A stretch of DNA of 64,000 nucleotides from Crotophaga sulcirostris (Eukaryota > Chordata > Aves > Cuculiformes > Crotophagidae): assembly GCA_013397455.1 (NCBI GenBank), contig VYZB01000212.1:873481-937480 (forward strand). Reading direction: 5' to 3'. The notes beneath the pieces are model-generated. The model worked only from the letters and a program-made list of their open reading frames with translations, was not told the origin of the DNA and did not search any database. Positions within the stretch are counted from its first letter, which is position 1. Each line of letters starts with the position of its first letter. Below, one piece after another: positions 12,101 through 26,546 of the stretch. The translations under genes were made by a program, and so were the position numbers.

Positions 12101-14280
12101 TATTTTGCCAATGGTATTCAGATCTTGTTCATAATACTATTTTCCACTATCTGTCCTTGCATATCTCATTTCAATTGACAAAATATATACTTATAGATTC
12201 AGAATTTGAAAGGGATAGGAAAAGAAAATAACACATATTTTCAGTGAAGGCATCTGTGTGGTTTTATGTAAGATTTTTATAAGACTGAATTGGAAAAGAA
12301 CAAAGAAAACATCATAAAGGTAAACAAAGAATTTAAAGGAATGTTATAACTTTGTTATATTATGATTTATCTTACAAATTTCATTAGGAAGTAACAATCT
12401 CATTATAGAATCTTGTAAGATGATGTAAAAAATAAAAAGGACACATACTCAGATAAATTCTGTAAGTTTTCAAGTAATCTCTGTGGAACCCTGCCAGCCT
12501 CTTCACCTCTGGTGAGTTCTATAGGATTTTCTATAGAGATTCTGTCCTTCAGTCTGTTCACAGGATGACTGAAGGCATGGATACAGCTGGATGATACACG
12601 TGCCTTGTTCAGTGAATTACTAGCAGCTATCATTTGCTGCCTTGCCACAGCAGTAACAAAATAGTAACAGAGAGCAGAACTCCTATATTGAGTAACACAC
12701 ACGCACCAGCTGTCCCTTTAACCCACTGCTCTCCTCCTTTCTCATAAACCTTTTTTTTCATCTTAATGTATTACATGTTTTTCACTTATGAGAAATACTT
12801 TGTTTACAATGTCAAATCTTAAGTACTCACTGGATTATGGAAAATTCTGTATTTGTAATGGAAATAAAATACTCACTTCATACTGATAAAAGAACCACAA
12901 AACTTTGCCCTTTTTGTTAGTATTTGTGTAACTTTAAGAACTGTCTGCATCGTATACACAGGTGCCATGTGATGCAGGAGTTACCATGGAAACAACACTA
13001 TTGAATGGCAAAATCAGGCTTCAGAATAGCTTTATCTTAATCACCTTCAATTTTTCCATATGTTCCAAGTTTTTCTCTGTTCAACATGAAGTGAACATGA
13101 AACATAACAAATCTGTGGGCTGAAGGATGATGTGCTTCACTTGCACAACTTTTCAGGCATTGCCAGCCTGTTTTAGTAATAAATTCCTTTTGTTCCTATT
13201 ATTACTTGTACAAAAAAGACACATAATGGACAAAACATCTATGTACTTTATCTAAATATCTTTGGAAGATGTTGTAAGGCAGACATATCCCAGTGGAAAC
13301 TGTAATGCCTTAAGCACTCCATAATAATGGTGATATGATAAAAGGTCCATCACTGGTGACACATCGTGTTCTATGGAATAAAGGAGACTCGTTAGTTTGA
13401 GAGGGGACCCAAGATACCAACAGAACCTGTGGCTACTTGTCCATTGACAGCCACTATTATATCACATGAAGACCTCCATCAAACAATGCTGCCTTCTTTG
13501 AGTATTAATTTCATCATACAAAAGAGCTTTTATTTGATTATTTGTATTATAAGATGTTCTCAAAGAAAACAGAAAATGTACATGATATAATGCTGTACAT
13601 AAAGAAGAACTTTTTTCTAACAATAGTGATGACTGGGCAATTGTGTCAACCATGTTTATATAAGATAATTCAGATCAATACTTTTTTTTAATGATCATTC
13701 AATTTTATTGACTATCAAAGAGAACTAACAAATAAATATTTAAGACTGACAATAGCACGAAAAACACCAACACAACTGCAAGTATACAGATATTTCTTTA
13801 AAATATGGTCTTGCCACATGATTCTATCTTTGAGTTCAGCCATCTAATCTTTTTCTTTCCTATTTGGGCAGAGGCAGAAGTTTCTTTTTTCATGCATAGC
13901 TAAGTAAAGTACATTCTTAACACATCATATGTGATGATATGAAAAATCCTATTTGATCCCAGCTGCAAATGAATCATCTCATGATTTCAGAGAAGGAAGA
14001 AACCAGTGTGGACAGCGAACAGGCAGACACAGAAAGGAGGAATTTTCAAAAGATGGATTTCACTTACATCAGCTGGTAGAAGCTAAGTTTTACTGAGGAA
14101 TGCTTGTAAGAAAATGAAAGAATTAGATGACCTTCTGAAAACTAAAGAGAGCACATGAAAAATGTCAGTATCAGAAATAAAGGAAGAATGGATGTCCTCC
14201 AAGTAGCCATAAGATTTGTCTAGAAGGATTCAGGTTGCACAAAATAAAAGGAAACTGCTATTCAAAATTATCTATACCTA

Positions 14281-14398
14281 GAAGATGAGGGAAGAAAGAG
14301 AAAAATTTAAGGGTAAGAAGGAGAAGAGAGGGAATAGGGCAGATGAGTAATGCAAGAAATAGAAATGAGAAAAGATGAAGAAGGAGAGAAGACTGCAA
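14281..14398 (+). repeat. polypurine low-complexity tract
   Basis: About 120 bases are overwhelmingly A and G with few pyrimidine interruptions. Such homopurine stretches can adopt triplex (H-DNA) structures and are length-variable; no function is implied. Confidence 0.7.
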
Positions 14399-15802
14399 AG
14401 TCATGGTTTTGCATGAAAGGCCAAAGTATAGTCAGTAACATGTAAGAAACAATTGTAGCTGGTCAAAAATAATTTGGATGGTGATTTCCTGGCAAGTTCA
14501 ATGTTTAAAGAAGAGAAAGTTAAAGTAAATGGACATTCTGGTAAGAAGACTGATTTCAGAAAAGAAAATCAGAAAAAATACATCAAAACTGGAAGGAGGG
14601 ACGTGATCAAATGACTGCTCAAAATCAGAAATGCCGTTTCCTTCATACTTAAGAAATTAAAATGTCTTATTCAAGTCTTGAAATTTTACCTGCACCCAGT
14701 CACTTCCCTTTACCTCTGGTCTTCTCTTTGTTGCCAGTGCAGCTTTACCGACCCAAGAAAACATTTTTTGGCTTCTTTAAAAGTCAAACATAAGATCAGG
14801 AATTAGATTTTGACAGGGAAGTGGACTCATTATTTGATATGACTGTATAAACAAACGGGATTAACTACATAAAAATTTCATTGTCCTTGTAGTTCATTAT
14901 TAGTTAGGACAGGGATTTTATAGGCTACACAGAATTTTTTATGAAATCATAGTTGAACCTTTTGCAGTGAAAACTGCCATCCCAAGTACAGAAACCAGTG
15001 AAGGAGGAAAGCATGCCCTTGCTGCTCAGTAGCTGTGTGCAGTGCATGGCTAGCCCTAATCGTTTTACCATCAATACCAAGTAGTTGTTGTCATGATATG
15101 ACACAGACTGAAGTTGTTTTCTCTTGCCCCCAGATCCAGTAGCTCCTTACAAATGTAAGATATCCCCTGAAGTGTCCCCAGAAGATTGTTAGTATTTCAG
15201 TTCTATCAGTTTTGTGTATAAAAATATTGATCTGTGTATAATTTGTTCAGCTTCCATTTGTAAAGTCTTACTGGATTGTGTTAAATGTTTTTCAATAATT
15301 ATGAAGCATGAATACCAGTCTGAGTATTTAGCTGCTGATAACGCTGAAAGTTAATTCTAATGTGGAAAACAGATTGACTTTTTTTTATTCATTAAAAAAA
15401 AAAGAAAACATATTCACAGGCTAAAATAGTGACCTGAGGCAGGTCTCATCTGCAAGAGTAGCAGCAATATAGACATATATTGCATAAAAGCCAAAGCAAT
15501 TAATACTTGTACAAAAAAGTACATAAAGCAGTTGTCCATACACAATGAGAACTATGGCTATTAAACTTGCTTATTAATCTATACAACAAACTTTTACTAA
15601 GTTCAGCGATTTTTCAGTCTCAAATAAGCCAGTCAAATAACCAAGTCAAATGAGATCTGTGTTTCAGTTCTTGAAACACCACCGTGTGCACTTTTTCAAG
15701 TGCTTCATAGACCATAATAAGTTGTTCCCAGGACATTTAACAGATAAGTTCACATTTTCATCATTAAATGGAGCCTTGAGTACATTTAGGACACGTAAAA
15801 AA

Positions 15803-16695
15803 TCATAGAATAGTTTGGGCTGGAAGGGACCTTTAAAGGTCATCTAGTCCAACTGCCCTGCAGTAAGCAGGGACATCTTCAACCAGATCAGGTTGCTCAG
15901 AGCCCCGTCCACCCTGACCTTGAATGCTTCCAGGGGTGGGGCATCTACCACCTCTCTGGGCAAACAGTTCCCATGCCGCATCACTTTCATCATAAAAAGT
16001 TTCTTCCTTATACCTAGTCTGAATTTACTCTCTTTTAGTTTAAAACTGTTACCCTTTGCCCTGTCACAACAGGCCCTGCTAAATAGTTTGTCCCCAACAG
16101 GCCTCTTTTTAAGTAAAGAAAGATTTCAGTGAGGTCTTCCCACAGCCTGCTTTCCAGGCTGAATGACCCCAACTCTTTCAGCCTTTCTTCACAGGAGAGG
16201 TGTTCCATCCCTCTGATCATTTTTGTGGCCCTCCTCTTGGACCTGCTCCAATAGGTCCGTGTCTTTTCTATGCTGATGGCTCCAGAGCTGGACAGAGTAC
16301 TCCGGGTGAAGTTTAATGAGAGCAGAGTAGAGGGACAGAATCACCTCCCTCATGAGACCTGCTGGCTATGCTTCTATTGATGCAGTCCAGGATGTGGTTG
16401 GTCTTCTGGGCTGCAAGCACACATTGTCAGCTCATGTTCAGCTTTTCATCTACCCATACCGCGAAGTGCTCCTCAGTAGGGCTGCTCTCAATCCCTTCAT
16501 CCTCTAGCCTTTATTCATGCTAGAGGTTGCCCTGTCTCAGGTGCAGGACCTTGCACTCAGCCTTGTTGAAGCACAAGAGGTTTACATGGTCCCACTTCTC
16601 CATCTTGTCAAGGTCCCTCTGGATGGCATCCTGTCCCTCAGATATGTTAACTGCACCACACATCTTGGTGTTATCTTGCAAACTTGCTCACCATT
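15803..16695 (-). mobile_element. long CR1 LINE 3' segment, about 0.9 kb
   Basis: The plus strand begins TCATAGAATAGTTTGGGCTGG and continues through the 3' UTR blocks into the region upstream (GGCCCTCCTCTTGGACCTGC near 16225, GGGCTGCAAGCACACATTGT near 16410, AGGTGCAGGACCTTGCACTC near 16540). It shares its layout with the copy at 41721-42504. The reading frames are broken, so it is not mobile. The 5' limit near 16695 is approximate. Confidence 0.92.
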
Positions 16696-18274
16696 CTGGA
16701 GAGCTGTTAATTGTAGTGGTTCAAGGACACCTGGTGCTGTGGAACAAATGCTTTAATTACAAATACAGATTTAAAGAGTTTATGATGTGCCGTAAGACAT
16801 CCTTTGATCCTGAAAAAAGAAAAGTGTGATGCAAACAGAGATCATGTTTTAAACTAAGGGATGTTGCAGCTATCAAAAGCATCTCCATGCTGTAGTACTG
16901 AAGTAACAGCTCTTTGATAAAAAGTCCACCAGGTCTGCAATGTCATTTTAACATCTTCTGTGGAAAACAATGGATAAATGATAGTAGGTAAGTGTCCAAG
17001 TCACTGATGTGATAGATCAGAGTAGAACACCTTTAATAATGGCGGTTTAGTGTCAGACAAAATTGAGCTTCATAGCATTTGGTTTCATACTGTTTTTCAG
17101 AACTGCTTACAAAATGCATTTATATTTACTCTGGCATTGCTAGGATGTTATATCAAAGTTGTATGGTATTTCTGAACCCCTGTTTGTTAGCAGTTTATCT
17201 TACCTGGTTGATTATATATCCGTGTTCAGCCATGTCAGTGCCAATGGGTAGTGGCACAAGAACTGATGATTTCCAGCACCACTGAGTGGCAGTCCAGTTC
17301 TGCGTGCATCGCAGATCCAACACTCTCCCTCCCCATGGTGTTTGGTTCATGGGAGTAATACATCAACATTTCAATAACACATTGTTTACATGATGAGCAG
17401 CCAATTCAGCCACTTGAAAAATGGGCTACATTCATGAAAAGGTTTTATAAAGAAACTCTTTATGGTAGAATTTTAACAAATAAATGCCATACATACTCAT
17501 TTGCCAAGTTAAAATTCAAAATACTTGAAAATTACAAGTACTTGTGAAAATAACGAGGTTTTGTGTTCAGAGGAAGCTGTACAATGATTCTGCTGTATGT
17601 CTTTATGAAGTACTGCTGTTCATTTTGCAGCAAGCATACAGAGGTTTGAAGGAAAAATCAGAACCTATGCTGAGCACGGCTCAGATTTAGGGCACAAGCA
17701 ACCTACTTCAGAGAGTATACAGGAAATAGAAAAAAATTGGCGAGGAAGTCACAGTCATCCTCTATCCCATGAAAGATCATTTCTGATTCTGACTTTAATG
17801 AAAGCTACTTACTTGCTAACTCTGGTGATATTAGCCTATTTTCTCTCATGAAGAATCCTGCATATTGCAGAAATGTCAGACCAATTACAATGTGAAGGAA
17901 AAATATGGTAGTAACCCTGGTCTCACTCATTCTGGGGAGAAAAACAGTTTTTGGCTTACATACCTAAATATGTTCACTTCTTCCACATGTAAGTTCAAAG
18001 CAATTAAAAGTTGCCACTTGACAATTCCAGATATTCAGTAAAATTAATTATGTGTTGAGCAGCATCCTTCTCCTAAAGATTTTCCATGCCTTTTATACTA
18101 CTGTTTAGATAAGTATCTTTGCAGGTGTGTACCTTTGCCCAATACAGATCTAATTATCACACTTCAGAGTTAAAAAGTCATGGTAAAAATCCATGCCTTC
18201 TAACATGGAAAAAGAACTTTATTAGAATGATGAAAATTGTAGCCAGCCAACTTCCTTTTCTTTTTTTCTCTGAA
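16696..18274. other. intergenic, no feature seen
   Basis: AT-rich; no open frame above about 100 codons and no recognised repeat. Confidence 0.5.
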
Positions 18275-18745
18275 GAGAGCTCTAGGACAGCAATGAAGAT
18301 GGTGAAGGGGCTGGAGCACAAGCCATATGAGGAGCGACTGAGGGAGCTGGGGCTGTTTAGCTTGGAGGAGGCTCAGGGGAGACCTTATTGCTCTCTACAA
18401 CTACCTAAAAGGAGGTTGTAGTCAGGCAGGAGTTGGTCTCTTCTCTCAGGTGACCAGTGACAGAACAAAAGGACATGGACTCAAGCTTTGTCAGAGGAGG
18501 TTTAGACTTGATATTAGGAAAAAATTCTTCACTGAAAGGGTGATTGGCCATTGGAATGCACTGGCTGGGGGGGTGGTGGAGTAGCCATCCCTGGAGGTGT
18601 TTAAGAGGAGATTGGATGAGACACTTAGTGCCATGGTTTAGATGATGGGTTGGTGTTGGTGTTAGTCTTAGTGTTGGATTATAGATTGGACTTGATCTCA
18701 AAGGTCCTTTCCAACCTTGTGATACTGTGATACTGTAATACTGTG
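18275..18745 (+). mobile_element. CR1 3' end with GATACTGT tail
   Basis: The sequence reads GATGGTGAAGGGGCTGGAGC, then AGGAGCGACTGAGGGAGCTG, then the 3' blocks, ending in three near copies of GATACTGT (18720-18745). The tail differs from the ATTCTATG tail of the 60377 element, so this is a different subfamily, shared with 39500-39668. Confidence 0.93.
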
Positions 18746-21700
18746 AAGAGCTTCAGTCTAAAGTATCTCCCCTCCACACTTCATGCCAGGCTTTATAATA
18801 ATAGCAAAGTACTACATAGTTCAAATATCTTCATACCTTGTTTTCTTTTTCAAGCCTCAGCATCCCTCCATCATTCTCCAGATTTTTATATGAGCTTTTA
18901 TGTTCTTAATATCTTTGAATTTCCACTGGCCTCTATCATTTCTGTGTCCTGCTTTCTCCTGCACCTCACTCAAGCCTCCAGTTTCAGCAGCGGTTTTCAT
19001 GGGAACTGTGAGCCAGCCAGGGGGCTTTCAAATCTAAGGAGAAAAGAACATCATTTATGTTAAGGCACCTCATGCATCGTAGCTTCAGGTTTTGTCATCA
19101 GAAGACTGTCGTGTAAGTGATCCAGACAGAGTTCTCACCTCAGATGCTTCTCTATACAGCTCCTGGTTGAGAATCTCAGTGCAGAAAAGAATCTGGACAA
19201 GGGGCAGAAACTTAGGAGGAAAAACAGGTTAGCTGCAGAGGATATTTTGAAGAGGAGAAAGAAAAGTAGAGATAAAAAGAAGGATAAGGAGAAAAAGGAA
19301 AAAGATGAAACAAATGGGAAGTAAAATACTTCTCCCTTTAAGGCCACAAGGAAAATGATGATTAGTTAAGTGCTCTTCTAGTGCTTCGCAACATCAGATC
19401 TTGCTTCATCACCTCTAGTAAGTTCTCTGCTAATTCTTAATCAGAGTTGAGCACTGATTGTCACATTTCAGACTTGGGACCTCTATTACAGAAGATAATC
19501 CCATAAGGCTATGTGTAATTAGATGGAACAACAGGGTGTGACAGCAACTCTGTACCACAGAGCGACTATGTGCAGAGCAGCACATTCACCTTACTTAGCA
19601 AGGGAGCCTTTTCTGAAAACATATTTCATATTTACTCTGACCTCCCCAAAGAAAAACTACCCTAAGAGATAATTTATCAACCACTGAAAAATAAGGAAGT
19701 GTAGAGTTAAAGATGTCTGTGAATCTTAAATCGGTTATTAAATTACGATGCTGGCTTTAGTTATACAGTCATACATATTTTTCCCCTTGACCCTTGCTTC
19801 ATTATGTGCAAAGAATGAGCTTTTTAGTATATTCTTTTAGCTTCATTCAGCATGCGGTCTATTTAATTCCACTACTGAGCCTCAGCTGTGAGGGCAGCTA
19901 TACATTTCCTGCTTGCCTGTTCTGTGGTTCTCATAACACATATATGTTTCACAAACATTCCTCTCCACAACACTTGCCCTGAAAGAACGGAGTTTCATCA
20001 TCTCCACCCTACAGCTGGGACACTCAGGCTGTATGATAAAGTACAAGTATCTCAGAATTCAGGCGGATCCGTCTGAGTAGTTCACAATTGGTAACATTTC
20101 ATATTTTCAAAGGGCAGTTCCCAGTAGCTTCAGATACAGTTGTGAATGTTTAAACATTTCTAAAAATCAGCCTGTGAGATCTCAAGCTGGACAACGAAAA
20201 CAGAGAACAAAATAATCGCCTGGGAAAAAGTGATTAAAGGAACTTGCCACACAGGAACTCTGCAGCGGAGACCAACTCCAGTTCTCCAGAGCAGCTGCTG
20301 TCTTAGTGATGAGATCTTCCTTGTATTTCGTTACGGTGCCAGGGCTTTATGATAAGAAGTGTCATGCAGCCTCGGTAACTAACAGTGCTACTAGCATATG
20401 ACAGATACTAAAATGTGCTCTTTGCTCATATAAAATTCCCTGTTGTGTCTGAAAATGCAGTGTAGATGGTAATAAACAGGATTCTGAAAGTCACCGTGCC
20501 TCTCCTTGTTTCTAGAGCAGTTATAAATGCTGAATGCCTCCTTGTGTGTTTTAACTAGAAGAGAATGTCTAGCAAAAATTCCGTGACTCTCATTATAACA
20601 CGATGCATTATATATATTGAAGAAAAGCCACCAGAAAACAGTAGAGCAGATTTTTCAATCTGCGACTTCTACAGCAGGCAAGATCTTTCTGTCTAACTGA
20701 AATCCATACTTATGGAGAGTGGAATAAGACAAGAAAGAACAGGCACTGGGAAGTGCCCTAGGATAAACAGCAAATAAATTCATTCTGTGGCAGGGATAAA
20801 ACAATCCAATTCCCTATTTCTCAGGTCCTTTAACTGGACTCACCTTGGGGGTCACTTTGAAGAGCATTGCTTTTTTAAATCCGTAAGGTATTCTTTTTTC
20901 TCAAGCTCTATGATACATGGATCACTGACCACATGACATTTTCTAGCTTCCTTCTACGAAATTCACAATTATACTGTCTGCTTAAATACTTTTAGCCATT
21001 AGCTCTCTAGTAACCTTCCATCTCTCACTGGCTGTGCATATTTTCTGGAGCAGATGAGATTTCCAGGACTATCCTAGAAGGGAGTTAATTCCTAATGAGT
21101 TGATGTGCACTCCTGCTAAAGATTCTCATCTCCTGGCATGTGTAGCGCATCTCAAGACTCTTGACCTAGAAACCACAGAATCAGATTCATCTGTTTCTGA
21201 TTATCGGACACATCGTTTCTGTTATTCTTAACATATTAATTTTGATATCAAGGACCTGTTTTTCCAGCTGAATTTGGTTCTCACATCATTTGTTTGACAT
21301 GCAGGTTTTATGCATTTTTATGCTCTTCTTAAAAAAATAAAGTAAATAAAGACTGAAAAATGTGAGTTGTTCTTTTTCACTTAGTATTAAGAGAAAATTT
21401 GAATCTTCTCAGTTTTCATTTTTCCAGCTGCTATATGGTATATTATTCTCCTATTTTTCATGTGTATTATTGTTTCACTCCATTCTTTTTCTTGTATGCC
21501 CTTTTTCTTGATGCTCTGATTTTGAAGAGTCCGTGCTTGTCCATACTTATATTCATATTTGTCTTCACAGAAAAACACTGGAACACATTGTGATGGATAT
21601 TGTAACTCTTCTGTTGCTAGCTCAAAATGTACTGTGTACGGATTATACATTGTATATTTTGCTGGCTGTGAAGAGGAAGGCTGTTTGCCTTGCCACTGCT

Positions 21701-21821
21701 GCTGCTGTCCTTTATTTAAGGAAGAAAGAAGAGATTGGTTCCCAGTCAGAGGGTGACCCAGAGGAGCTTCTAGAAGGACACTGATGGCCAGAACAGGAAA
21801 TAGAGAGGAAAGAGGTAGAAA
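18746..21821. other. intergenic, no feature seen apart from a purine tract
   Basis: AT-rich. A minus-strand frame of about 145 codons near 21387-21824 has no recognisable domain and overlaps a probable CR1 fragment at its start; I treat it as accidental. Confidence 0.5.
19250..19325 (+). repeat. polypurine tract
   Basis: AGGAGAAAGAAAAGTAGAGA-type sequence continues for about 75 bases with very few pyrimidines. Confidence 0.65.
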
Positions 21822-21910
21822 CATAGGTCTAAAGGATAGTTCAGGTTGGAAGGAACCAGCTGTGAGGTGAGATCAAGTTGCTTGGGGATTTATCCATCTT
21901 GGGCTCAAAT
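21822..21910 (-). mobile_element. possible very old CR1 3' scrap
   Basis: GATAGTTCAGGTTGGAAGGAACC (21835-21857) resembles the reverse-complement CR1 3' terminus, and CAAGTTGCTTGGGGATTTATCC resembles the next block. Similarity is weak. Confidence 0.45.
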
Positions 21911-24900
21911 TAAGACCTTGTTAAGGGGAGAAGAGAGCAGATCTGCAGAGAAGCCTCTGAAATGATGGAGAGAAAAAAAATTGTCCTAGAGACCCTCCAC
22001 CCCCCAAAATCTGCTGAGGTGTTATTTCAATTCAGGTAGCCACGGAAAGTTGCTAAACTAGGAAGCAGGAAGCCCATTTGCAAGAGCCCACTGAGCTAGA
22101 GAAAAAATTGTCAAGACTGTGATTTTAATCTCTTAATCTTCTGTATTTTATTTATTTTGGTATCCAGATTGTGGTTTTTTTCAAATAAAACAAAATTTTA
22201 CACGCTGGAAGAAGTTGGTGTCTTTTGATGTCTTTGTTTCAACAGAAAGAAGGGCATTTTTTACCTCATGGTCTTAAGCATTGCTGTTTCTGTTATAAAC
22301 AGGATATATAAATGCATTCACCAGACACGTTATTTTTGAGTCAACTAGTACACTTTTGGTTTTATAAAGGGATATTTGTATATCTGAGAATTTTGTTTCT
22401 CAAAAGCCAGGCTTAAAAGCAGGGCAAACCAGAACCTGGGAGACAGAGAAGTTAAACATTGTACCAAGCAAAGAGAATAAAAAAAATGGACAGAAATATG
22501 GACAGAAGGACTCTAAAATAAATGGTTTAAGAAGCAATGGTCAGGAAACCAAGGAAGTTAGCTGAGAAAGAGCTAAACTAAGCAGACAGGACCAAAGTAC
22601 AGAATACTATCATGATCAAGAGAAAGCAAGGCCAAGTGGTGGGATGCCTCTTTGAGACACTGACAAGCCACCAGCTAGCTTCAGAAATCCATCCTCAGAG
22701 GTCAGTCAGCACTGTTAGTCACATGAACTCACTGCAGATAGACACTGGTTACAGAACTTGCTTGCGCACACAATACCTGGCAGGGACTTGAAATTAAAAA
22801 GCTGTGTATAAAAAGGAATGACTTAAGTTTCCTTAAAACTTTATAAATACCACAAAAATGACACAAATCACAGAATTTTCAGATCTAACAGACAGTGCGG
22901 CTGGAACAAACATATCAAAATTAGCTCATTAAGAATTTCCCTGGTGCTATCAAAGACATTTTCAGCTTAGACTAAAATTTTGCAAATAAACCTGCACGTG
23001 AAAGATTTGCTCATTGGAGTAGACCAAGTTGAGTAGATAACAAACAATTAAAATGAGTATATGCCAAAGCACATCCACATGTATGTTCCTCTGTTCAGTA
23101 CTCATCAGACTAATTTTAAATGTTATGGCAGCATATAAAAGGACATTAATTTAACTCATTGCTTTTTCAGTGATAAAGTTTCCTGCCATCTAGTATCAGG
23201 CGATTATCACCTATAATTTTACATGCGTGCCTAATGATGTTCCACTTGATCTACTTGCGTAGTTTAAATTAAAGACACTTGCAGCTGTATGCTGGATGGG
23301 TATCTTTAATATCTGTTCCTATTTTAGTCAGGTTTCCTGATGAAGAAGGGCTTATGAGATCATACTGTAGTATTCACACAGGCATATGTCTGCCAGTTCA
23401 CACTGCTCTAATATCTTTTGAACCTGTTGGCCAATTTCAAGCATATTTGACAAAGAAGGGCTAGCTTACGGAAATTAAGTTTACGTACATCACATTAAAA
23501 TAGGCAGTTAAGCAGAGGAAAGAAAGATTAGCAGAGTTATTGGTATTTCCAGCCCTGTCCTCTGCCATTGATGAAAAGGCTGTATCACGAACACTTTATT
23601 TAAGTCTACAGAATTCATATTAGAAAGCTATTGTGGATGCACTGTCACAGAAAAAAAGCTTCACAATTTGTACTTTATTAGACACTGGGGAATCCAAGCA
23701 AACAATACCAATACACAAGGCTTCAACAGTTGCCATGCTTATAAGTTTCTGTGCTACACATTAAAGAAGCATTACTTGCTAACAGCAAATTCTTATTTCA
23801 AAGAATTATAAATACGAAGAGCTTCACTATTAGACTTCTGTTTTTAAAAAGTATGCTCTTGTCTTGCCCTAAATAAAATCTAAACTATTTAACTTAAAGA
23901 ACAAAAACCCAAGCAGCATAGTAGTTTCTCTGATTTTTTTTGGGTGATCAGCTAATAGTTCCTGTTTAGTTACTGTTTTGAATGCATGGGAACTTTGTGT
24001 GTATTTCTTTCCCAGTGTTGACATCATGGAAATTTCATGAAGTTTGACAGCCTGGTAGAAAGCAGTATTCCAAAGGGACCTTCCTCTGGGCCCTATAGCA
24101 TTTGGCAGACATTCATAAATAGGACCTATTTTCTTTAGGTTTTGAGGAAAATCTGGACAAATAATGATTTAGCTAACAGCAAAAGGACAGAAAAAATTCT
24201 AACCAACTAAGGTATCCTCTTTATGTTTGTAATGGAGTTACTGTCACAGAATTTAAAAAAGTTAACCTGAGAACATCTTATCACCAAACACCTCAAAGAA
24301 TGGAAGCTCAGAGACACAGAATCTTGAAGTGTCATTTTTAGTGAGATTTTTAACAAGTAAAGAGTCTAAGAAACTGCTTTTCTTTTTGCTTTCCTCAAAT
24401 TCCTTATGCACTAGTAGTTCAGCTCTAAGCCAAAAAAAAAGTAAGAGAAACTTCTCCTTTGCTATTTAAAGCATATGTAAAGGAAACTCACTGGGTGTAA
24501 GATAATTGAATATTTTTGTACTGCATTTTTTATAAAAAGTTGGTCAGGTAATTTGTTCTCTCACAAGGAACAATCAAAACCACAAACACAACCTTAACTA
24601 TTTTAAATTTGGTTTATAACAGACAGAATTATCCTCAGCCAAGGCTGGAGCTCAGTTGTAAACTGACACTATTTTTGTATACTGGCATGGGTTCACTGAA
24701 AATACCATACCTGTTCAAGAGCTGTCTTGTTGACCATGTTCATGTGAAGTATTGAGTTAATAAGAGGAATGAACGGTATGTAAACAGCACAATGAATGTA
24801 CAATGTCACATTTAACAATATCCATCTTAGCTCACTTTGCCTCATTTAGGTATGGTATTAGCAATATTCACTGAAGATTAGAAACGCGGCAAGCTGCACT

Positions 24901-26199
24901 TCCCAGAGGGGCTCTTGATTCCAGAAAAGAGGATCAAAATAGCGGTTAAAGCTTAGCAAATTTCAAGAAAGAAAAATCTTCACACACCACATTTCTGCAA
25001 CATTCTTGAGTATTTTCAACTTTACTACCATTTTTGCTTCTATAAATTTGGCATAAAATCCCCATTGCATGGGATCCATGTCCATTTTACTTTCCTTTTA
25101 AGGAGGGATAAATACACCTGAAGAATCTGTTTACCCCAATTCATTGCTAATGGTATGAAATCATGGAAATTAAAGCTGAAGTGACATCCCACCAAGAGCC
25201 TCAGTGCTAAGCACTTGAATATCTGGAGTTTGTGTGTTTTTTCAACTCATTGTTTCTAGTGCTTCAAGGAATAGGTTTTTCTTTGGCCTCACAAGTGCTA
25301 GATTTCATCCATTACATCCTTTTCCCTCTTTCTCAACTTTCACTAGCCGTTGTTAAAGCAGTCTTTATATAACACCTATGGAAGACCATTTTCCTCTTCT
25401 AGCTAAGAAAAAATTTTCAGTGTATTTTCTCCTAATTTTTGACGCAGTGACACTGCAACGAATTTAAACCTAGTCCTGGAAAAATTCTTTGCCAATCTGC
25501 ATATAACCCTACATTTTAAACTATAACTTTTCCTTCCAAAGTATGGGGCGATACATACACTGAAGCAAGACAGATGACAGTAGGCATTTACCAGCCTGAC
25601 CACCAGATGCACACACACTTTGAAAGACTTCAGAGGCAGGATGACTTCTTCACCTTAGTTGTGGCACCTCTAAGTACACAGGATGAGGCAAATCAATGGT
25701 GTTTTGCCTAAATAATAATTGCAGATTTTGCCTGGTTTTGGAATAATTTACATCCAACATGACTGCACTTCTAAATATGCTGCTTAGTGGTGGGGAACAG
25801 GCCCCAGGCTGTTAATGACCAGATTTGGGTCTGATGTCAGCAGGGTTTAACTTCCTACACAACAGTGCTGAAACCTTGTGAAATGCCTTGGAAATCTTAC
25901 AAAATCCCCACATTTTGCAAAGTATTTGCCACTCTGGGCCAACGTGCCACGAGAGGGAGGGTTCATGTATTTCTGCTTGTCTGAGCCCATTGCTTAATGT
26001 CTCCCCTGAAGGAAAAAAACCAAACCAGCCCACAGGCCTGTCCATAAATGAAGTTTGGAAAGTGAGGGTCTGTCAGCGGGGAATGTATTTGTGGGGATGC
26101 CCCCCCGGGCTTTGTCCCAGGGGCCAAGGACCAAACCCACCCAGGCGGGCACAGCTCTCCTGAAGGAAATTCGTTGTCTCCTACAGAGTTTTGTGTACC
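21911..26199. other. intergenic, no feature seen
   Basis: AT-rich DNA with short chance frames only. GC content rises from about 25,900 towards the CR1 copies and the gap. Confidence 0.5.
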
Positions 26200-26438
26200 C
26201 CACCTGGAGTATCATGTCCAGTTCTGGAATCCCCAACATAAGAAGGATATGGAACTGTTGGAACTGGTCCAGAGGAGGGCTACGAAGATGATCAGAGGGC
26301 TGGAGCCCCTCTGCTATGGGGACAGGCTGAGAGAGTTGGGGTTGTTCAGCCTGGAGAAGAAAAGGCTCTGGGGAGGCCTTACAGCGGCCTTCCAGTACCT
26401 GTCTACAAGAAAGCAAGCTGGGGAGGGACTTTTTACAA
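26200..26438 (+). mobile_element. CR1 fragment, 3' end missing
   Basis: Diagnostic blocks CACCTGGAGTATCATGTCCAG, GGAGGGCTACGAAGATGATC and GGGGTTGTTCAGCCTGGAGA are present, ending at GGGGAGGGACTTTTTACAA, so the last 300 bases or so of a normal CR1 3' end are absent. Confidence 0.9.
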
Positions 26439-26546
26439 TTCCACTACACCAGGCTGTTCAAGACTCCATTCGGGCATTCCCCGAGCTGTCATTTCCACTC
26501 ATCTCTGTATGTACATGTTCACAGTCAGAAGGCTATAGAAACAGAG

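Larger units (their letters stand above)
3593..15802. other. 12-kb intergenic stretch with no supportable gene
   Basis: AT-rich, with many in-frame stops in all frames. The longest frames (about 141 codons at 5378-5803 and 133 at 6961-7362) lack recognisable domains, splice context or codon character and look accidental. Apart from the microsatellite near 12054 and the purine tract near 14281, I recognise no repeat family, tRNA or small RNA. Undetected enhancers are possible. Confidence 0.55.

Noticed and set aside
21387..21824. 145-codon minus-strand frame with a hydrophobic N-terminus
   Set aside because: No recognisable domain, low-complexity stretches, overlaps a probable CR1 scrap, and no promoter or poly(A) context; length is within chance for 64 kb.
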